64,000 nucleotides of DNA from Vandiemenella viatica (taxonomy: Eukaryota; Arthropoda; Insecta; Orthoptera; Morabidae), in contig CM061921.1 of NCBI GenBank assembly GCA_031002005.1, forward strand, positions 125,952,597-126,016,596, written 5' to 3'. A program made the position numbers and the translations under genes. Each line of letters starts with the position of its first letter. The stretch's first letter is position 1. The notes under the pieces were generated by a model. The model was not told where the DNA came from, did no database searches, and saw only the letters and a program-made list of their open reading frames with translations. This document shows positions 1 through 11,982 of the stretch, one piece after another.

Positions 1-1915
1 GGCTGCTGGTGTATGACATCTTATAAGCCCATCCACTTGCCGATGTCTGACAGTGATTGTCTAGATTCTCGATAGCAAGAACAGAGGATGACTTCAAATC
101 ATTGTCATCTTCTTATGACACTATCTGACTGCAAATCCAAGAAGACTATGTTGAACTTAATCCTTTTTAGTGAGCACGACTTCCTACATTCTTTTTCTGG
201 ATCGTGCACCCTTCTCCACAGAACTTTTCCCACTGCTCAACACACATACTGTAGCCTACTACCCAATTTCTAAAATATCTTCACAAATATTAGCCTTATA
301 ATCCTCCAAACCACCACATTGATCATTCATACATAACAGGCACTGCTTTAAAATATTAAGTGTGCATCCAGCTACCACCATCTGCTCCAATCTGCATCAG
401 AAACCTTTCTGATAATTGGACATGCCACATGCACCACAACACATCTCTTCAACCCACCTTCCTCCGTTGTACTAGTTCACATATAGGCCTCGCCACTAAC
501 CCAATCGCCATCAGAGTAAATGAACACATACAAACAATTTATACCAGCAAATTTATCCTATCCACTGGCTGAACATGACAGTACCCACATGTTGAACAAT
601 TTAAAGAACTGTTTTACAGTGAGGGCTGTCAGAGTTTTCCCTGAAATCAAGATACCCTCTAAACTCTCCTTGTGGGAATTGGTCACCAATAAGATCCTTC
701 CAGTAGACCTATCAATTATTATTTGTTCACATTTTATATGTTTATGTTTAATATATTCTCCGTAAAGTTTCTTTTTTAAGTTGGATTTTTTTGTTTTGTG
801 ATTATTATTGTTACTATTGTTGTTATTATATTATTAATAATATTTGTATCCTCTCACATTAATTGCTTCGGTAATGTTTCCCCACATCAAAAGCTAATAT
901 TTCTCCTGAGTTATCGATTCAGTACTTTCTTGCCCCTCCCCAGCTCCACCCCTGACACCCAGGGACCCTTCATTCACTAAGCCGGCATCATTGTGATTGC
1001 ATCCATCTGTTTGCAAGAAGGTTCAACAGCAAAATATTGTATTACTTATGTTTAAAGTTTTTTGTTCTCAGTTACCGTCATCTATGGTACATGTTGGGTT
1101 GAATTTCCCTAACCTTCCTTAATTATAAATAAAGGAATTTCAAATTATGATAGCAAAATGAACCACTGCATGCCTCAGATGATGGCTGTGTGATGCAGAC
1201 ACAAAAGATATTGAAACTTTTGGATCTAAGTCCTTCACGATAAGTAGAACATTAACAAGTCTCTTACAGCACCCTCCATCCACAATGTTCTACTGGTTGG
1301 GGAAGGGCTAAGACTTGAATATTTCAATGTTTTTTCTGTTTGTGTTATTTGTGTTCACTCCACACAGCTTTCGTTTAACTTAAGTGATTGTTCATTTTCC
1401 TGTTGTAATAAGATATATAGAAGATGGATAGTAAACTAAATATTGATAGCAGAATAAACCACCATTTACCACAGATGCTTTAAGTATAATATCAACACTT
1501 AAGAGAAGACATGTTTTACGCTCGATATTGTACTGTGAGAATTAGTTATATACCCGATAATTATGATGTTTTCTGTTGGTTCGTGTCTTCTTCGTGCTGC
1601 TGTCATCTGTCGTAAGCAGTGGTTTGTTGCCTTATCCTAATATATATTTTCTCCTTTATGAAAGGAAGGATAGGGAGAGTAGACATACACTTACCAGAGA
1701 TAAATGAGGGATAATAGTGACAAACATATTCTACAATGTTTCTGTAAGAACCTTGCTTATGCAAACAGATGAGACATTGCAAGATATACATACTGAGTCT
1801 CACCACACGAGTCACATGATAAGACTTGGTATGTGAGCATCTGGCACCCTCAGCACTTGCATTGTCTCTTTGCATTTGCAAAGTTTGTATTGAAATATTT
1901 GAAAATGTACATAAT
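1..1915. other. Unclassified AT-rich sequence
   Basis: I see no recognisable gene, transposase, SINE head or strong repeat here. The short open frames have no domain motifs. It may be upstream intron of the FAM91A1-like gene or old unrecognisable repeat. Confidence 0.4.
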
Positions 1916-2056
1916 AACAAAGTCTTTCTCGGCATTGAGAATTGATATAATGTTCTTATGTGACTAGCCAATTTAACAAGGTGTCTTCACACGGTATTTT
2001 GGCAGTCAAATTCGCTGTTGCCATCTTCTGGTGAAAGGCAAGAAGCATCAAAAAGG
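1916..2056. repeat. Single arm of a foldback-type repeat
   Basis: The block begins with aaagtctttctcggc, then a 'gtgactagcc' stretch, a 'tcacacggtattttggc' stretch and 'gccatcttctggtgaa'. The same words occur in the same order in the left arm of the palindrome near 41086-41200. Only one arm is present, so this is a diverged half copy. Several substitutions separate it from the 41-kb copy. Confidence 0.5.
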
Positions 2057-2517
2057 CTGGGATATTTATAGCCTGCCAGGTTACCGATTGTGCGTCATGT
2101 TGTGTGCATTGCTGATTGACTAAGTTGGGCAATGTCTGTGTGCCAAATTGGGGTTTAGCACCTGTAGCAGCCTAGTGGGCACTCAGTTGACCTGGGCAGC
2201 ACTGCTGATGTACAGCATCGATGACTAACGTCCAAACTTCACTTAGTTGATAACCACAGTCCCAGTTGACAAAAATGAACGTGAGACGAATTTCATCCCC
2301 TTTGGTGAAAATACTGTACCAGAAGATTCAAGATTGCACCAGTACCCTGATGTTTTTGTGGCACTTTTTTATGCTGTTTCACCATCATTGCCTCGAATAG
2401 GGCCATAACTTTGGTTTGGAAAGCACCAGGATACTGGTGCATACTAGACACTTCAGGGACACTGTTCTAACTGTAGGTGGTTAATATTCATGACACATTG
2501 TCAACCGGGACAGTGAG

Positions 2518-2787
2518 CAGGGCCGGCGTTAGGATTCTCGGGCCCCGGGTAAGCGATCTTAGGCCCCCTCCCTCCTCCCCCCCCCCCCCCCAAGATATTT
2601 TTACTTAACACTTTTTTTTCATAAATTCAGAACATTTTAATACAAAAATGTTCAAAATTATTGGTGCAGATTTTAAAATTTGTGTTTGATTTCTATTTAT
2701 TTAGGCACCCAGGCCGGCGGGCCCCCCTTTGGTGGCCCGGGCCCCGGGTACTTTTGTCCCACTTAACCCCCCCTAACGCCGGCCCTG
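2518..2787. mobile_element. hAT-type MITE, 270 bp
   Basis: The element starts cagggccggcgttagg and ends with the inverse, cctaacgccggccctg. It is flanked by a perfect 8-bp target duplication, acagtgag, at 2510-2517 and 2788-2795. An 8-bp duplication with CAGGGCCGGC-type ends is characteristic of hAT transposons. The interior is non-coding, with a C-run near 2579-2592 and GGGCCC-rich subterminal blocks on both sides. It is a non-autonomous element that an autonomous hAT transposase elsewhere would have moved. Confidence 0.9.
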
Positions 2788-2795
2788 ACAGTGAG

Positions 2796-3891
2796 TATCA
2801 ACTAAGTGAAGCTTGGATGTCAGTTATCAGTGCTGTATGTTGGCAACTGAGTGTCCACTAGGTCACTAGCGATGCTACCTCCACACTGGCAAGTCACATG
2901 GTAAACTTTGGCATGTTCACACCTCTCGAACCACATGGCCCATTTTCTAAAACGTGATTAAGGTGGACAAACGAAATATTGTATTTTTTTTTTTGTTCAC
3001 GTCGCCGCAGCCTTCAACTTTTGTGAGTGAATAGCCATTTTGCCTATCCTTTGTTATTTATATTGCCTAAAAGGCTTTTCCACTTTCGTAGTAACATACT
3101 ATCTTGACATGAGAACATAGTTGCCAGATAATTAATCCTAAAGGATTACCATTGAATTTGCGTGCCAAAGCCCACACTCCAAGTAAGTGACAATATAGTT
3201 GACTAACAGGAATTTTATGATATAATCTTTTAGCGTTGGGTAATCGGTATAATGCTCCTTATAACTTGCCTCCATTGTGATTTGAGCGTCAAAGGTCTTG
3301 GCAGAGAGCTACTGAATGTTCAAATGGCACCATTAAAAATAATAGATTTCCAAGTGGTATGGTACTTTAAAAGGGTACAATTGTGTTTGTTTGCAGAATT
3401 GACTGCACCTACTCAGTTTAGTTATAGCACTATTAGGGAACCTTTTATCATAGATAGGAATGAAGGTCTATGTATCAAAAGGTTCAAGTTGTTCGTATAA
3501 TACAGTTTGCTAGGAAAATAATATGCAATAGACATTTTAAATTAGCGCAAGCAGAAGGTGAATAGAGTACAGTCAGGTCTCAGACTCCTAGCTACTGGCT
3601 TTGGGTTGCAGTCAGGGACAATGATATCTGCTCACCGGTTCTCCGTTTGTTCAGCTGTTTGTCTTCTCTTGTTTGCTATAACAAGCATCTTAAAGACACT
3701 GTCTGACCTGCTATAGTGCGCTCCATGAATGAAGGCAGCCCAGTTTAGCAAGGTTCTGCGCAGGTATGTCATCACTCTGCCAGTAGCCAATCGAATTCAG
3801 TAACAATCCAGCGCTTGTGGTTATATGAGTGTCGAATGCGAAGTTTTTGTGTAGTGGGCGGTGAGTATTGCTATAATTCCTATACTAAATA
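2796..3891. other. No recognised feature
   Basis: AT-rich sequence with no motif I can assign. The last 300 bases could contain the 5' terminal region of the transposon whose coding relic starts at 3892, but I could not find matching terminal inverted repeats. Confidence 0.35.
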
Positions 3892-5239
3892 ATGGAAGAT
3901 GAGCAGCATAAGCATCAGGTTCTCCATAGGCAAAGCAGAGAACAAATTTTTAAAGTTTATACATATTTTAATCGTGAGACAGACGCTGGAGCGCCAACCT
4001 ACGATGTTGCCAAAGCTCAGGAGAGAACGGCTGAAGCGTGTGATGTTAGTCTTTGAACTGTGCAACGAATATTTAAGGAGAGTAAACCTTTATTAGAGGT
4101 AAGTGGGAGAGTGCTTTTGAAGTCACCAGATGCCAAAAGCCTGTGACAGGTTTAGATGACTTTAAAAAAAGACGTTCTCAGGCGCAAGATACACGACATG
4201 TATGCTGCAGGAAAATTTCCTACTGCGAAAAAACTGACTGTAATAATGCATGAATCTATAGGGTTCCAGGGAAGTAAAGTGTCTATGTTACGTATTTTAA
4301 AGACTATGGGTTTCAAATACACGAAATGTGACGATGGCAGGAAGTTTATTATGGAACGTTCAGATATCGCTGATGCAAGGGTCATGTTCCTAAGGAAAAT
4401 GCATGAAATAAGACAAAAAGAAGGAAATACTGAAATTTATTACTTGGATGAGACTTGGGTAAACCAGAATCACACAAAAGGTACTTGTTAGACATCAAAT
4501 GATAGTTTAGGGGGCCTGAAAGTTCCGACTGGTAAAGGTGCCCATTTAATCATCTGCCGTGCTGGGTCTGCTGCGTCTGGCTTCATTCCTGAAAGTAAAT
4601 TAGTTTTTAGGTCCAAACATAGATGTAACAGTGACTATCAGTGAAATGAATGCTGCAACATTTAGTCAGTGGTTCAAAAGCAAGTTCCTACCGTATCTAT
4701 CCCCACATTCCATAATTGTAATGGATAATGCAAGTTATCACTGGGTTGTAAGGGATAAAGCACCAAGTACAAACAGTAAGAAGGCTGATATAGTTGAATG
4801 GCTCTCCACTAATTCAATTCCACACTCTGCTTCTCAGACGTGTGCAGAATTATTGATATTAATTCAAATGTACTGTTCACGTGAGAAGAAATATGAACTT
4901 GATGCTATCGCTCAAGAACACTGTCACAGGGTTTTGCGTCTGCCACCGTATCACTGTCAGTACAATATTATCGACCTTGTGTGGGCACAGGTTAAGCGAT
5001 TTGTGGCAGAAAGAAACTGTACTTTCAAAATCGCCGATACAGAAAAGTTAGTTCACGAGGCTATTGGAAGTGTAACTGTAAAATCATGGGCAGCCTGTGT
5101 TCGACACGCGGAAAATCTCGAAGAAGAAGACTTCAAGAGGTAGAGTGTTATAGATATTGTCTTGGAGCGATTTATTATTAACCTACAAGATTCTGGATCA
5201 GATACTGATATGAGTTATGAAGATCAAGACACACAATAA
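3892..5239 (+). pseudogene. Tc1/mariner-superfamily transposase relic with DD82-type spacing
   Basis: This was a cut-and-paste transposase. The ATG at 3892 opens a frame with a helix-turn-helix-like N-terminus, broken by TGA at 4054-4056. A frameshift in the A-run at about 4163-4170 leads into a segment that ends in YLDETWV (first catalytic Asp) before a TAG at 4489-4491. After another frameshift near 4600-4640 the frame is open to 5143. That part holds IIVMDNASYH (second Asp) and NIIDLVWAQVKRF, where the third acidic residue is Asp rather than the usual Glu. I count 82 residues between the second and third acidic residues, the spacing of the DD82E group (called Sailor, as I recall). AATAAA follows at about 5236. 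Multiple lesions mean it is dead. The exact element ends were not found. Confidence 0.8.
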
Positions 5240-5548
5240 ATACGGGTATGACAGTGCACTTTTGCTTGTTATAAATCATGACGGTATATCAGGATATGAA
5301 TGTGACTTAGTTATCTCAATTTAAATGTGTCTGTTTTTGCTTGTTATTTTTCTTAACAAAATCTAAGCAATGAAATACTTATGGTATCTTTGATGTGCTT
5401 TGTATTCGTTTATTGAAGGTTGTTTACTGTTGTAATAGTTGGAACATAATTGTATGCTGTGGCTGAAACTTTCTGTCATTCTTGTCTCTCTTAATAGTAT
5501 TATCATGTAAAGGGTTGCTAAAACGCATTTTATTATTATTATTATTAT

Positions 5549-5581
<33 letters not shown>

Positions 5582-6109
5582 CAATTACTAAACTTTCTTC
5601 CTCATCCTACGTCGCTCGTGTCCGGCTGGAAATGTGGCAACGTCGCATACCGTGTGTCCTTACTATTTCTCTCTCTCTCTATCTCTGCGTGGCCTGCCTT
5701 CATTCGTGACGCGCACTATAATTTAATATTGCAACAGGATTGCTTCACCACTAGTGGTTCTCAAAATGTTTGTGCGGCACAGACCAACCATGTATGTTTT
5801 CGTTGCTAAATAAAATATCATGTTCATTGCAAAAGTAGGTGACCAAACAGTATGTAAAATGAAACAGTTTGCCTCTGGTACTTACTACATTTAATTTCAT
5901 GTCTGTTTCATTTTTAACACTAGGTATTACCTGCTACTTCATACACATGGACTTAGTTTTTTATTGCTAGAATTGGATAATATGTCATGGAAGCAATTAC
6001 CCTTGAACATATTTAAAATTAGCAGCAAACCTAAGGAGTTAAACTGTGGGAGACAGCCTTCCACAGTTCCTGTGGCAGATTTTTGTTTGTGGCTTAAAAT
6101 TATCTTTTT
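5240..6109. other. Unclassified sequence with a trinucleotide microsatellite
   Basis: It holds the microsatellite at 5529-5580, then a short GC-richer patch at about 5590-5720. A phrase at about 5750-5790 (agtggttctcaaaatg) resembles one end of a hAT element, but I found no partner end. No gene is visible. Confidence 0.35.
5529..5580. repeat. Microsatellite (TAT)n followed by (AGT)n
   Basis: About 20 bases of TAT repeats run directly into ten AGT units. Translation gives poly-Ser or poly-Tyr strings that are artefacts, not genes. Confidence 0.95.
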
Positions 6110-6640
6110 CTGGGGACATCTTATGTCAGTACCATTTTGTGTACAATGTTTTTGGTTTTGCTATCCTTTTTAAGAGATATCGCCTATTGGGGTTGGAAAA
6201 CTGTGATCTAGCTACATGCAACTGTTTATGAGGAAAACACATTTTTTAAATTTATTTATAAGTATACCTCCTACTACTTTCAGTATCTGTCCCTGGGCTT
6301 TATTGAAGCTAATTTCAGTGGGAACTGTGGTATTTTAAAATGGAACGGTAGGTGTTTTAGAGTTATCGGGAATCGAGAAATCAATGCATCGTCACCTTTT
6401 GCCATTCCAGTTGTGATCTCAGTTTTTATTATGTTGCGCCTCAGTTGTCTTATTTGTGGGTGTGTACCATTGCACAGTTGCGGTGCATAGACATTGTACA
6501 TCAATAGTATGGGAAACCCAACTTTTATTCTTAATTTTCTAAGTAGGCACTCTGTGGAATGTATGATAACTTGTGCAGTATCCATATCTCTGTCCACCGA
6601 TAGATATTTTGCCTTACACTTGTGACATCATTTTTTCACT
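6110..6640 (-). pseudogene. Helitron / PIF1-like helicase C-terminal relic
   Basis: Read on the minus strand from about 6640 downward, the frame shows the ordered motifs of PIF1-family helicases as found in Helitrons. These are a YLSVD segment, a hydrophobic 'K-VG-PI-L' segment, PQLCNGT, a 'TG--KGDD-LI-R-P' segment and FHFKIPQFPLKLA. A frameshift at about 6290-6300 is followed by AQGQ-LKVVGG at about 6265-6300 and, after another break, a degenerate QL-VA segment. In active proteins this region forms part of the RecA2 helicase domain that unwinds the donor strand during rolling-circle transposition. Start, ends and the Rep nuclease part are not visible. A host PIF1 pseudogene is possible but less likely. 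Confidence 0.75.
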
Positions 6641-6799
6641 TATTTGTTTGATAGTTTCGTTATTTGGTGCTAAAACTGCTAGTGTCTGTTCTTGAAATTT
6701 ATAAACAGATCATGAAAACTGACTAAGAGAAACAAAAGCAAAGCAACCAATATAACATAAAAAAATGAAATATGTAAGGCATTGTTGGCCAGGAGACCC

Positions 6800-7012
6800 T
6801 GAAGGATTTTTTGTCCACCAGCATGCCAGAGTGTCAATTTTCCCTTGCGTTCCTTTTCTGTCGTAGCTGAACCTACAGTTTAACATCAAGTCTCATACGA
6901 AACAAAACTCTTAAAAATTCCTGCCTATACTGGAATTTGAACCCGAGGCTAGACCTGTAACTTTTGAAAGGAAGCACCTTAACCGCAGAGCCACCAGACT
7001 GCTCACCAACAG
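6800..7012 (-). mobile_element. Second tRNA-derived SINE family, minus strand
   Basis: On the minus strand there is a tRNA-like head (ctggtggctctgcggttaag as the box-A region, cgggttcaaattcc as box B). It is followed by ggcaggaatttttaag and later ttaaactgtaggttca. The same order of words (gttcaaa, a Ttttt-rich body, tttaaactgtaggt) occurs on the + strand at 22205-22410, which supports a shared SINE family rather than a tRNA gene. The head cannot fold into a full cloverleaf. Confidence 0.5.
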
Positions 7013-7661
7013 AGAATAACGCGTACTATCTGCCTGTCTTCCACCGTTCGGTTAGTTTTCAAAATTTCGTGACATTATTTATTCCAAAAAAGTATCCAAT
7101 GTCCTTCCTACTAGTTCATAGTATTTCCTTGTCAAATTTAAACAAGTTTGTTTTAGCCGTTTATCTGGAAAAAGTAACAAACGAACAGAGTTACTTTCAC
7201 ATTTATTATATTAGTATAGATAGTGGCCCTGCGGCCTGCATGTTTAGATTTTAATGTGGATCAGAGACAAGGATTGCTTAATTTTGGTGCTGAGAACTCT
7301 TGTACTGAAATTGTTTGTGATACAACAGTTTACTTATCACTAAGTTTCCTCCAGGATATGTAAAAGGAAATACTATTAGTGGTAGGTTGAAAAAATTGTG
7401 CATTCACTTACAGGACATGAAAAGCTATAATATTTGGAATTGGTTCCATACTATGCTGTAAAACTAGTGTTTCCACCACTGTAATGTTTATTACCAAACT
7501 ATCTGTTAAGTTAAAGATACGAAATACCCACAATTGAGTTGACTTCTCGAAGCAAAACTTACCCGTCTGCTTGAAGAAACCATTGGATTTTTGTATTTTA
7601 AAACTTAAAACAACTGCCATTTTATGTATGATGGCATTCTATTTAATGTAATTACAAACTA

Positions 7662-7702
<41 letters not shown>

Positions 7703-7825
7703 TATTCCATTTCTAAAAAGGTCTTTTTTTAGTTACTGATTACAACGTTGTATTATTTCAGCCTGTGGCAAACAAAATTAAAGACATCCGATTTTTTGTC
7801 AAATGCTGAAATTAAATGTTGAATA
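7013..7825. other. Unclassified AT-rich sequence
   Basis: No assignable gene or element apart from a (TA)n microsatellite at about 7665-7700. Confidence 0.4.
7665..7700. repeat. (TA)n microsatellite
   Basis: About 18 uninterrupted TA units. Confidence 0.95.
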
Positions 7826-9246
7826 CACTCCTGGAAATTGAAATAAGAACATATTGACGCCGGTGTGTAAGACCAACCATACTTGCTCCGGACACTACGA
7901 GAGGGCTGTACAAGCAATGATCAAACGCACGGCACAGCTGACACGCCAGGAACAGCAGTGCTGGCCGTTGAAGGGCGCTAGCTGTGCAGCGGTTGGGCAC
8001 CGCCGCAGTCAGTGTCAGCCAGTTTGCCGTGGCATACGGAGCTCCATCTGAGTCTTTAACACTGGTAGCATGCCGCGACAGCGTGTACGTGAACCGTATG
8101 TGCAGTTGACGGACTTTGAGCGAGGGCGTATAGTGGACATCCGGAGGCCGGGTGGACGTACCGCCGAATTGCTCAACATGTGGGGCGCGAGGTCTCCACA
8201 GTACATCGATGTTGTCGCCAGTGGTCGGCGGAAGGTGCACGTGCCCGTCGACCTGGGTCCGGACAGCAGCGACGCACGGACGCACGCCAAGACCGTCGCA
8301 TCCTATGCAGTGTCATAGGGGACCGCACCGCCACTTCCCGGCAAATTAGGGAAACTGTTGCTCCTGGGGTATCAGAGAGGACCATTCGCAACCGTCTCCA
8401 TGAAGCTGGGCTACGGTCCCGCGCACCGTTAGGTCGTCTTCCGCTCACGCCCCAACATCGTGCAGCCCGCCTCCAGTGGTGTCGCGACAGGCGTGTATGG
8501 AGGGACGAATGGAGACGTGTCGTCTTCAGTGATGAGAGTCGCATCTGCCTTGGTGCCAATGATGGTCGTATGCGTGTTTGGCACCGTGCAGGTGAGCGCC
8601 ACAATCAGGACTGCATACGACCGTGGCACACAGGGCCAACACCCGGCATCATGGTGTGGGGAGCGATCTCCTACACTGGCCGTACACCTCTGGTGATCGT
8701 CGAGGGGACACTGAACAGTGCACGGTACATTCAAACCGTCATAGAACCCATCGTTCTACCATTCCTAGACCAGCAAGGGAACATGCTGTTCCAACAGGAC
8801 AATGCACGTCCACATGTATCCCATGCCACCCAACGTGCTCTAGAAGGTGTAAGTCGACTACCCTGGCCAGCGAGATCTCTGGATCTGTCCCCCATTGAGC
8901 ATGTTTGGGACTGGATGAAACGTCGTCTCACGCGGTCTGCACGTCCAGCACGAACGCTGGTCCATCTGAGGCGCCAGGTGGAAATGGCTTGGCATACCGT
9001 TCCACAGGACTACATCCAGCACCTCTACGATCGTCTCCATGGGAGAATTGCAGCCTGCATTGCTGCGAAAGGAGGATATACACGGTACTAGTGCCGACAT
9101 TGTGCATGCTCTGTTGCCTGTGTCTATGTGCCTATGGTTCTGTCTTTGAGATCATGTGTTGTATCTGACCCCAGGAATGTGTATATAAAGTTTCCTATTC
9201 CTGGGACAATGAATTCACGGTGTTCTTATTTCAATTTCCAGGAGTG
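7826..9246 (+). mobile_element. Nearly intact Tc1-like transposon, 1421 bp
   Basis: Perfect 28-bp inverted repeats, counted with the TA target site, lie at 7824-7851 and 9221-9248. The left one begins tacactcctggaaattg. TA dinucleotides at 7824-7825 and 9247-9248 are the target duplication. The element is clearly GC-richer than its surroundings and carries one transposase gene (8070-9091). The perfect TIRs and a frame damaged by a single base point to recent insertion. Confidence 0.95.
8070..9091 (+). pseudogene. Tc1-like transposase, one frameshift from intact
   Basis: The ATG at 8070 starts a paired-like N-terminus (MPRQRVREPYVQLTDFERGR). At about 8166-8170 (gccgaatt) one base appears to be missing, and the frame shifts to one that is open until the TAG at 9089-9091. 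The downstream frame has a second helix-turn-helix (VGREVSTVHRC), a QQRRT basic patch, SDES (first catalytic Asp), MVWGAIS, FQQDNARPH (second Asp), and SPIEHVWDW (Glu). I count 32 residues between the second Asp and the Glu, shorter than the DD34E of classic Tc1. The protein would excise and reinsert the element at TA sites. This copy would make only truncated products. Long open frames in other registers here are shadows caused by high GC. Confidence 0.9.
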
Positions 9247-9503
9247 TATATTACATAGCAGTGCTACTCACTGAAGATATTTGAATTTGTAACTGACAGT
9301 TAAGACAAGGGAAGTGAAAATAAACACCTTACCCTTCCTAAAGCAAAAAGGATACAACAGTAATAATACTAACACAAAAATACAGTATTATAGATGACTC
9401 CCTTAATAGTATGACACAGAAAGGTTGATTTTGGCATGAACAACCCAATACTAACAGAGATGTGCTAATAGTGGAGTGTATAAGAAGTGTATTGGTAGAA
9501 ATG

Positions 9504-9620
9504 AAATGCCGGGATGCTTCCATCATAGTGCCATGGCCAAATTCCTTCCTATTCCTCGGTCTAGTCCCACCCTGCCTCTAATGACCTCCATGTCGACGAG
9601 GCATAAAACCATAAAAAAAA
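9504..9620 (+). mobile_element. SINE family 1, 3' part only
   Basis: 5'-truncated copy beginning aaatgccgggatgcttcc and ending cgacgaggcataaaaccata plus A-tract. The head with the RNA polymerase III boxes is missing. The 3' end is of the 'gaggcataaa' type. Confidence 0.8.
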
Positions 9621-9684
9621 GGAACTGAAATATGAAGAAACTAATGGCAGTCAATGACACCAAAGGACTAAAGAGAACCAGCAA

Positions 9685-9708
9685 AATAATAATAATAATA
9701 ATAATAAT
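9685..9708. repeat. (AAT)n microsatellite
   Basis: Eight trinucleotide units directly downstream of the SINE. Confidence 0.9.
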
Positions 9709-11885
9709 CTTAAGTTAAATATAAAATAAACTGAAATATAATTGACAGTTTTACTAATTATGAGGGCAGAAATGAGAGATTTACAACAGCAATATGTGTG
9801 TATGGCTATGTTGATACATTAAGTTCAGGAAAGACTGGTAGTTCTAACTATGAATAGGCTATTTGACAGTATTCAAAATATATTACAAATTGTAGTCATT
9901 CACATAGATTAATGCTTAAGGAAGCTATTTTTGTTAAATTTGAAAAGAAAGCTGGATTGTTTTTAATTAAAAAAGCGAAATAAAAATCAATTTTTTCTTG
10001 CCTCTTGTCACGTGACAGAAAACGCTCTGGGATTTGAGATCGCTTTAGTGATGTCACCTGTCTGTAGGTGCTGCGGCTGCGTATGGAGTGTTTTCCGCTA
10101 TCCAAGTTTTCAACTATTTGTTGCTGGTTATCTCTTGTTACTAATGAGTTTTTGTGTTGAGTATAAAATGAAGAACAATTTGTAGAAGCCTACAGCGGAA
10201 AAATACCAAAAATTATTTGTCAGACTAGCTATATAAACAACCACGGACTTTTATTCTACTTAGCTTGAGAATGTAATAACTTCAATTCGAGAATCATTTA
10301 TGTTTAAACTGGAAGCTAGAGTTTTCACAGAAATCCTTCATAAGAATGACTAAAATTTTAAATTAATTAGTTGTTTTAGGAAATATTTACGAGAAAAAAA
10401 GCAAGTGTAGCATAAGGTAAGCACAGCAGTTAAATTACTGGATGTTATGGACAATTTTTATTAACTGTGGATAAATAATTATAGATAAATAAAAAAATTT
10501 CCAACAAAACTGAATTTATTGTTTATTTATTTACTGACCGCGTTCACTTCACTACACCTAGAAACTGTGATGTTTAAGTGTTCACTATTAACGAGAAGAA
10601 AAGTAACGATGCCATGATGTCCAGGTAGCTGCATGGTTAAAGAATTCTATAGGAATTTGAAGATCCTATATTTGAACCTTAACTAGGATAATATATATTT
10701 TTTTGTGTACACTTTTTTTGTTTCTGTCTGCCATTTGTTGCTTTACAGGATCATGTTTTTATTAGAAGAAGTCATAAAACGTCATGCAAACGTTTGAAAC
10801 ATAAATTGCTGTCATACAAGAAAACTTTAATAAAAATATAACCTTCTGCTTTTAATTTTGAAACATATCAGAGATACATCATCATTGCAACAAAACCCAA
10901 GTACTCAGCGGTAAATAATAGGATTTATTTTAACAATAACATTGCACGCTAATCTCGCAACAATTCGGCAACGCTTTGAATACTTTTTGTTGGAATTTTT
11001 ACGTGACGATACAACTGTATGTTGCCTTTCTGACATAAATGCATCTATATAGGCGGTATTTACTTTTAATGCACAAGTAATTTTCAGTTTTTTAAACTTT
11101 TATCGGTGTGCAAGTAATGTCCATTTTTAGTTTTGAAGACTTTTTTGATTAAATGTTTATAATACTCTTGCTATTCAAAAATTTGTGAAACATTCGGAAA
11201 AAAATTTGGTGGATTTTAGAAAAAGAGTATGTGGCGCTACCAACAGCAACTAGTATCTTAAGAAAATGCTCACAAGTAACAAAACATATTCCAAAGCGAG
11301 GATCGAACCTATGAACACTAACTTTACTGATACTCACCTTAAACAGCATACTACATTATCTCAACGAAATTATGGTGCAAATTATATTTACAGTAAATGA
11401 TATGCGACTTAGTCCCAATGACGTCTGGGTTTCTACGAGCAAGTTGCAGCGACTTTATTTCCTATTTCAGCTACTGCAGGAACACTTATGTTTATTTGGA
11501 GAGTTTTTATTATTGTGGTTGTAGATTGATGTACTACACACTACTTATAAACCATATTTCCAACAATTTATACACAAAGTCAGTGAAACAAACCAAACGT
11601 TACTTACATAGAGTGAGCACCTGGTGGCACACGACGTCACTAGTGTCATTGGCCCACGCCAGGCAGCAAAGGAGCGTTTTGGTGGGCTATCAAATACTCT
11701 AAATTTTAAGTTTGAATTTTACGTAAAATAAGCACTTTTGTCAAAAAATAAATAGTACCCGGTAAATAACGTGTATCAATAAATCTATTTAAAACCATTT
11801 TCAAAAAATAGTCAAATAGCCAATTAAGTGTTTTTTTTTTTTTTTGAGAACTGGTACAGGTGACAAAAGTTTCAATTTTTTATTC
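9709..11885. other. AT-rich sequence with two tRNA-like patches
   Basis: No gene is visible. Two short patches recall SINE heads: one on + at about 10612-10690 (gtagctgcatggttaa ... tttgaacc) and one on - at about 11283-11362 (box B ggttcgatcc). Neither has a convincing body, so they are only possible relics. Confidence 0.3.
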
Positions 11886-11887
11886 TA

Positions 11888-11921
11888 AATTCAAAAGGCT
11901 CTGTCCTAGGACCCCTCCCTT

Positions 11922-11982
<61 letters not shown>

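Noticed and set aside
5363..5709. Frames encoding poly-Tyr/Ile or poly-Ser
   Set aside because: They are translations of the (TAT)n/(AGT)n microsatellite.
5735..5800. Possible hAT end (agtggttctcaaaatg)
   Set aside because: No partner inverted end and no 8-bp duplication could be found.
8015..8931. Several long open frames on both strands besides the transposase
   Set aside because: They overlap the Tc1 transposase in other registers and lack any domain; high GC of the element makes stop codons rare.
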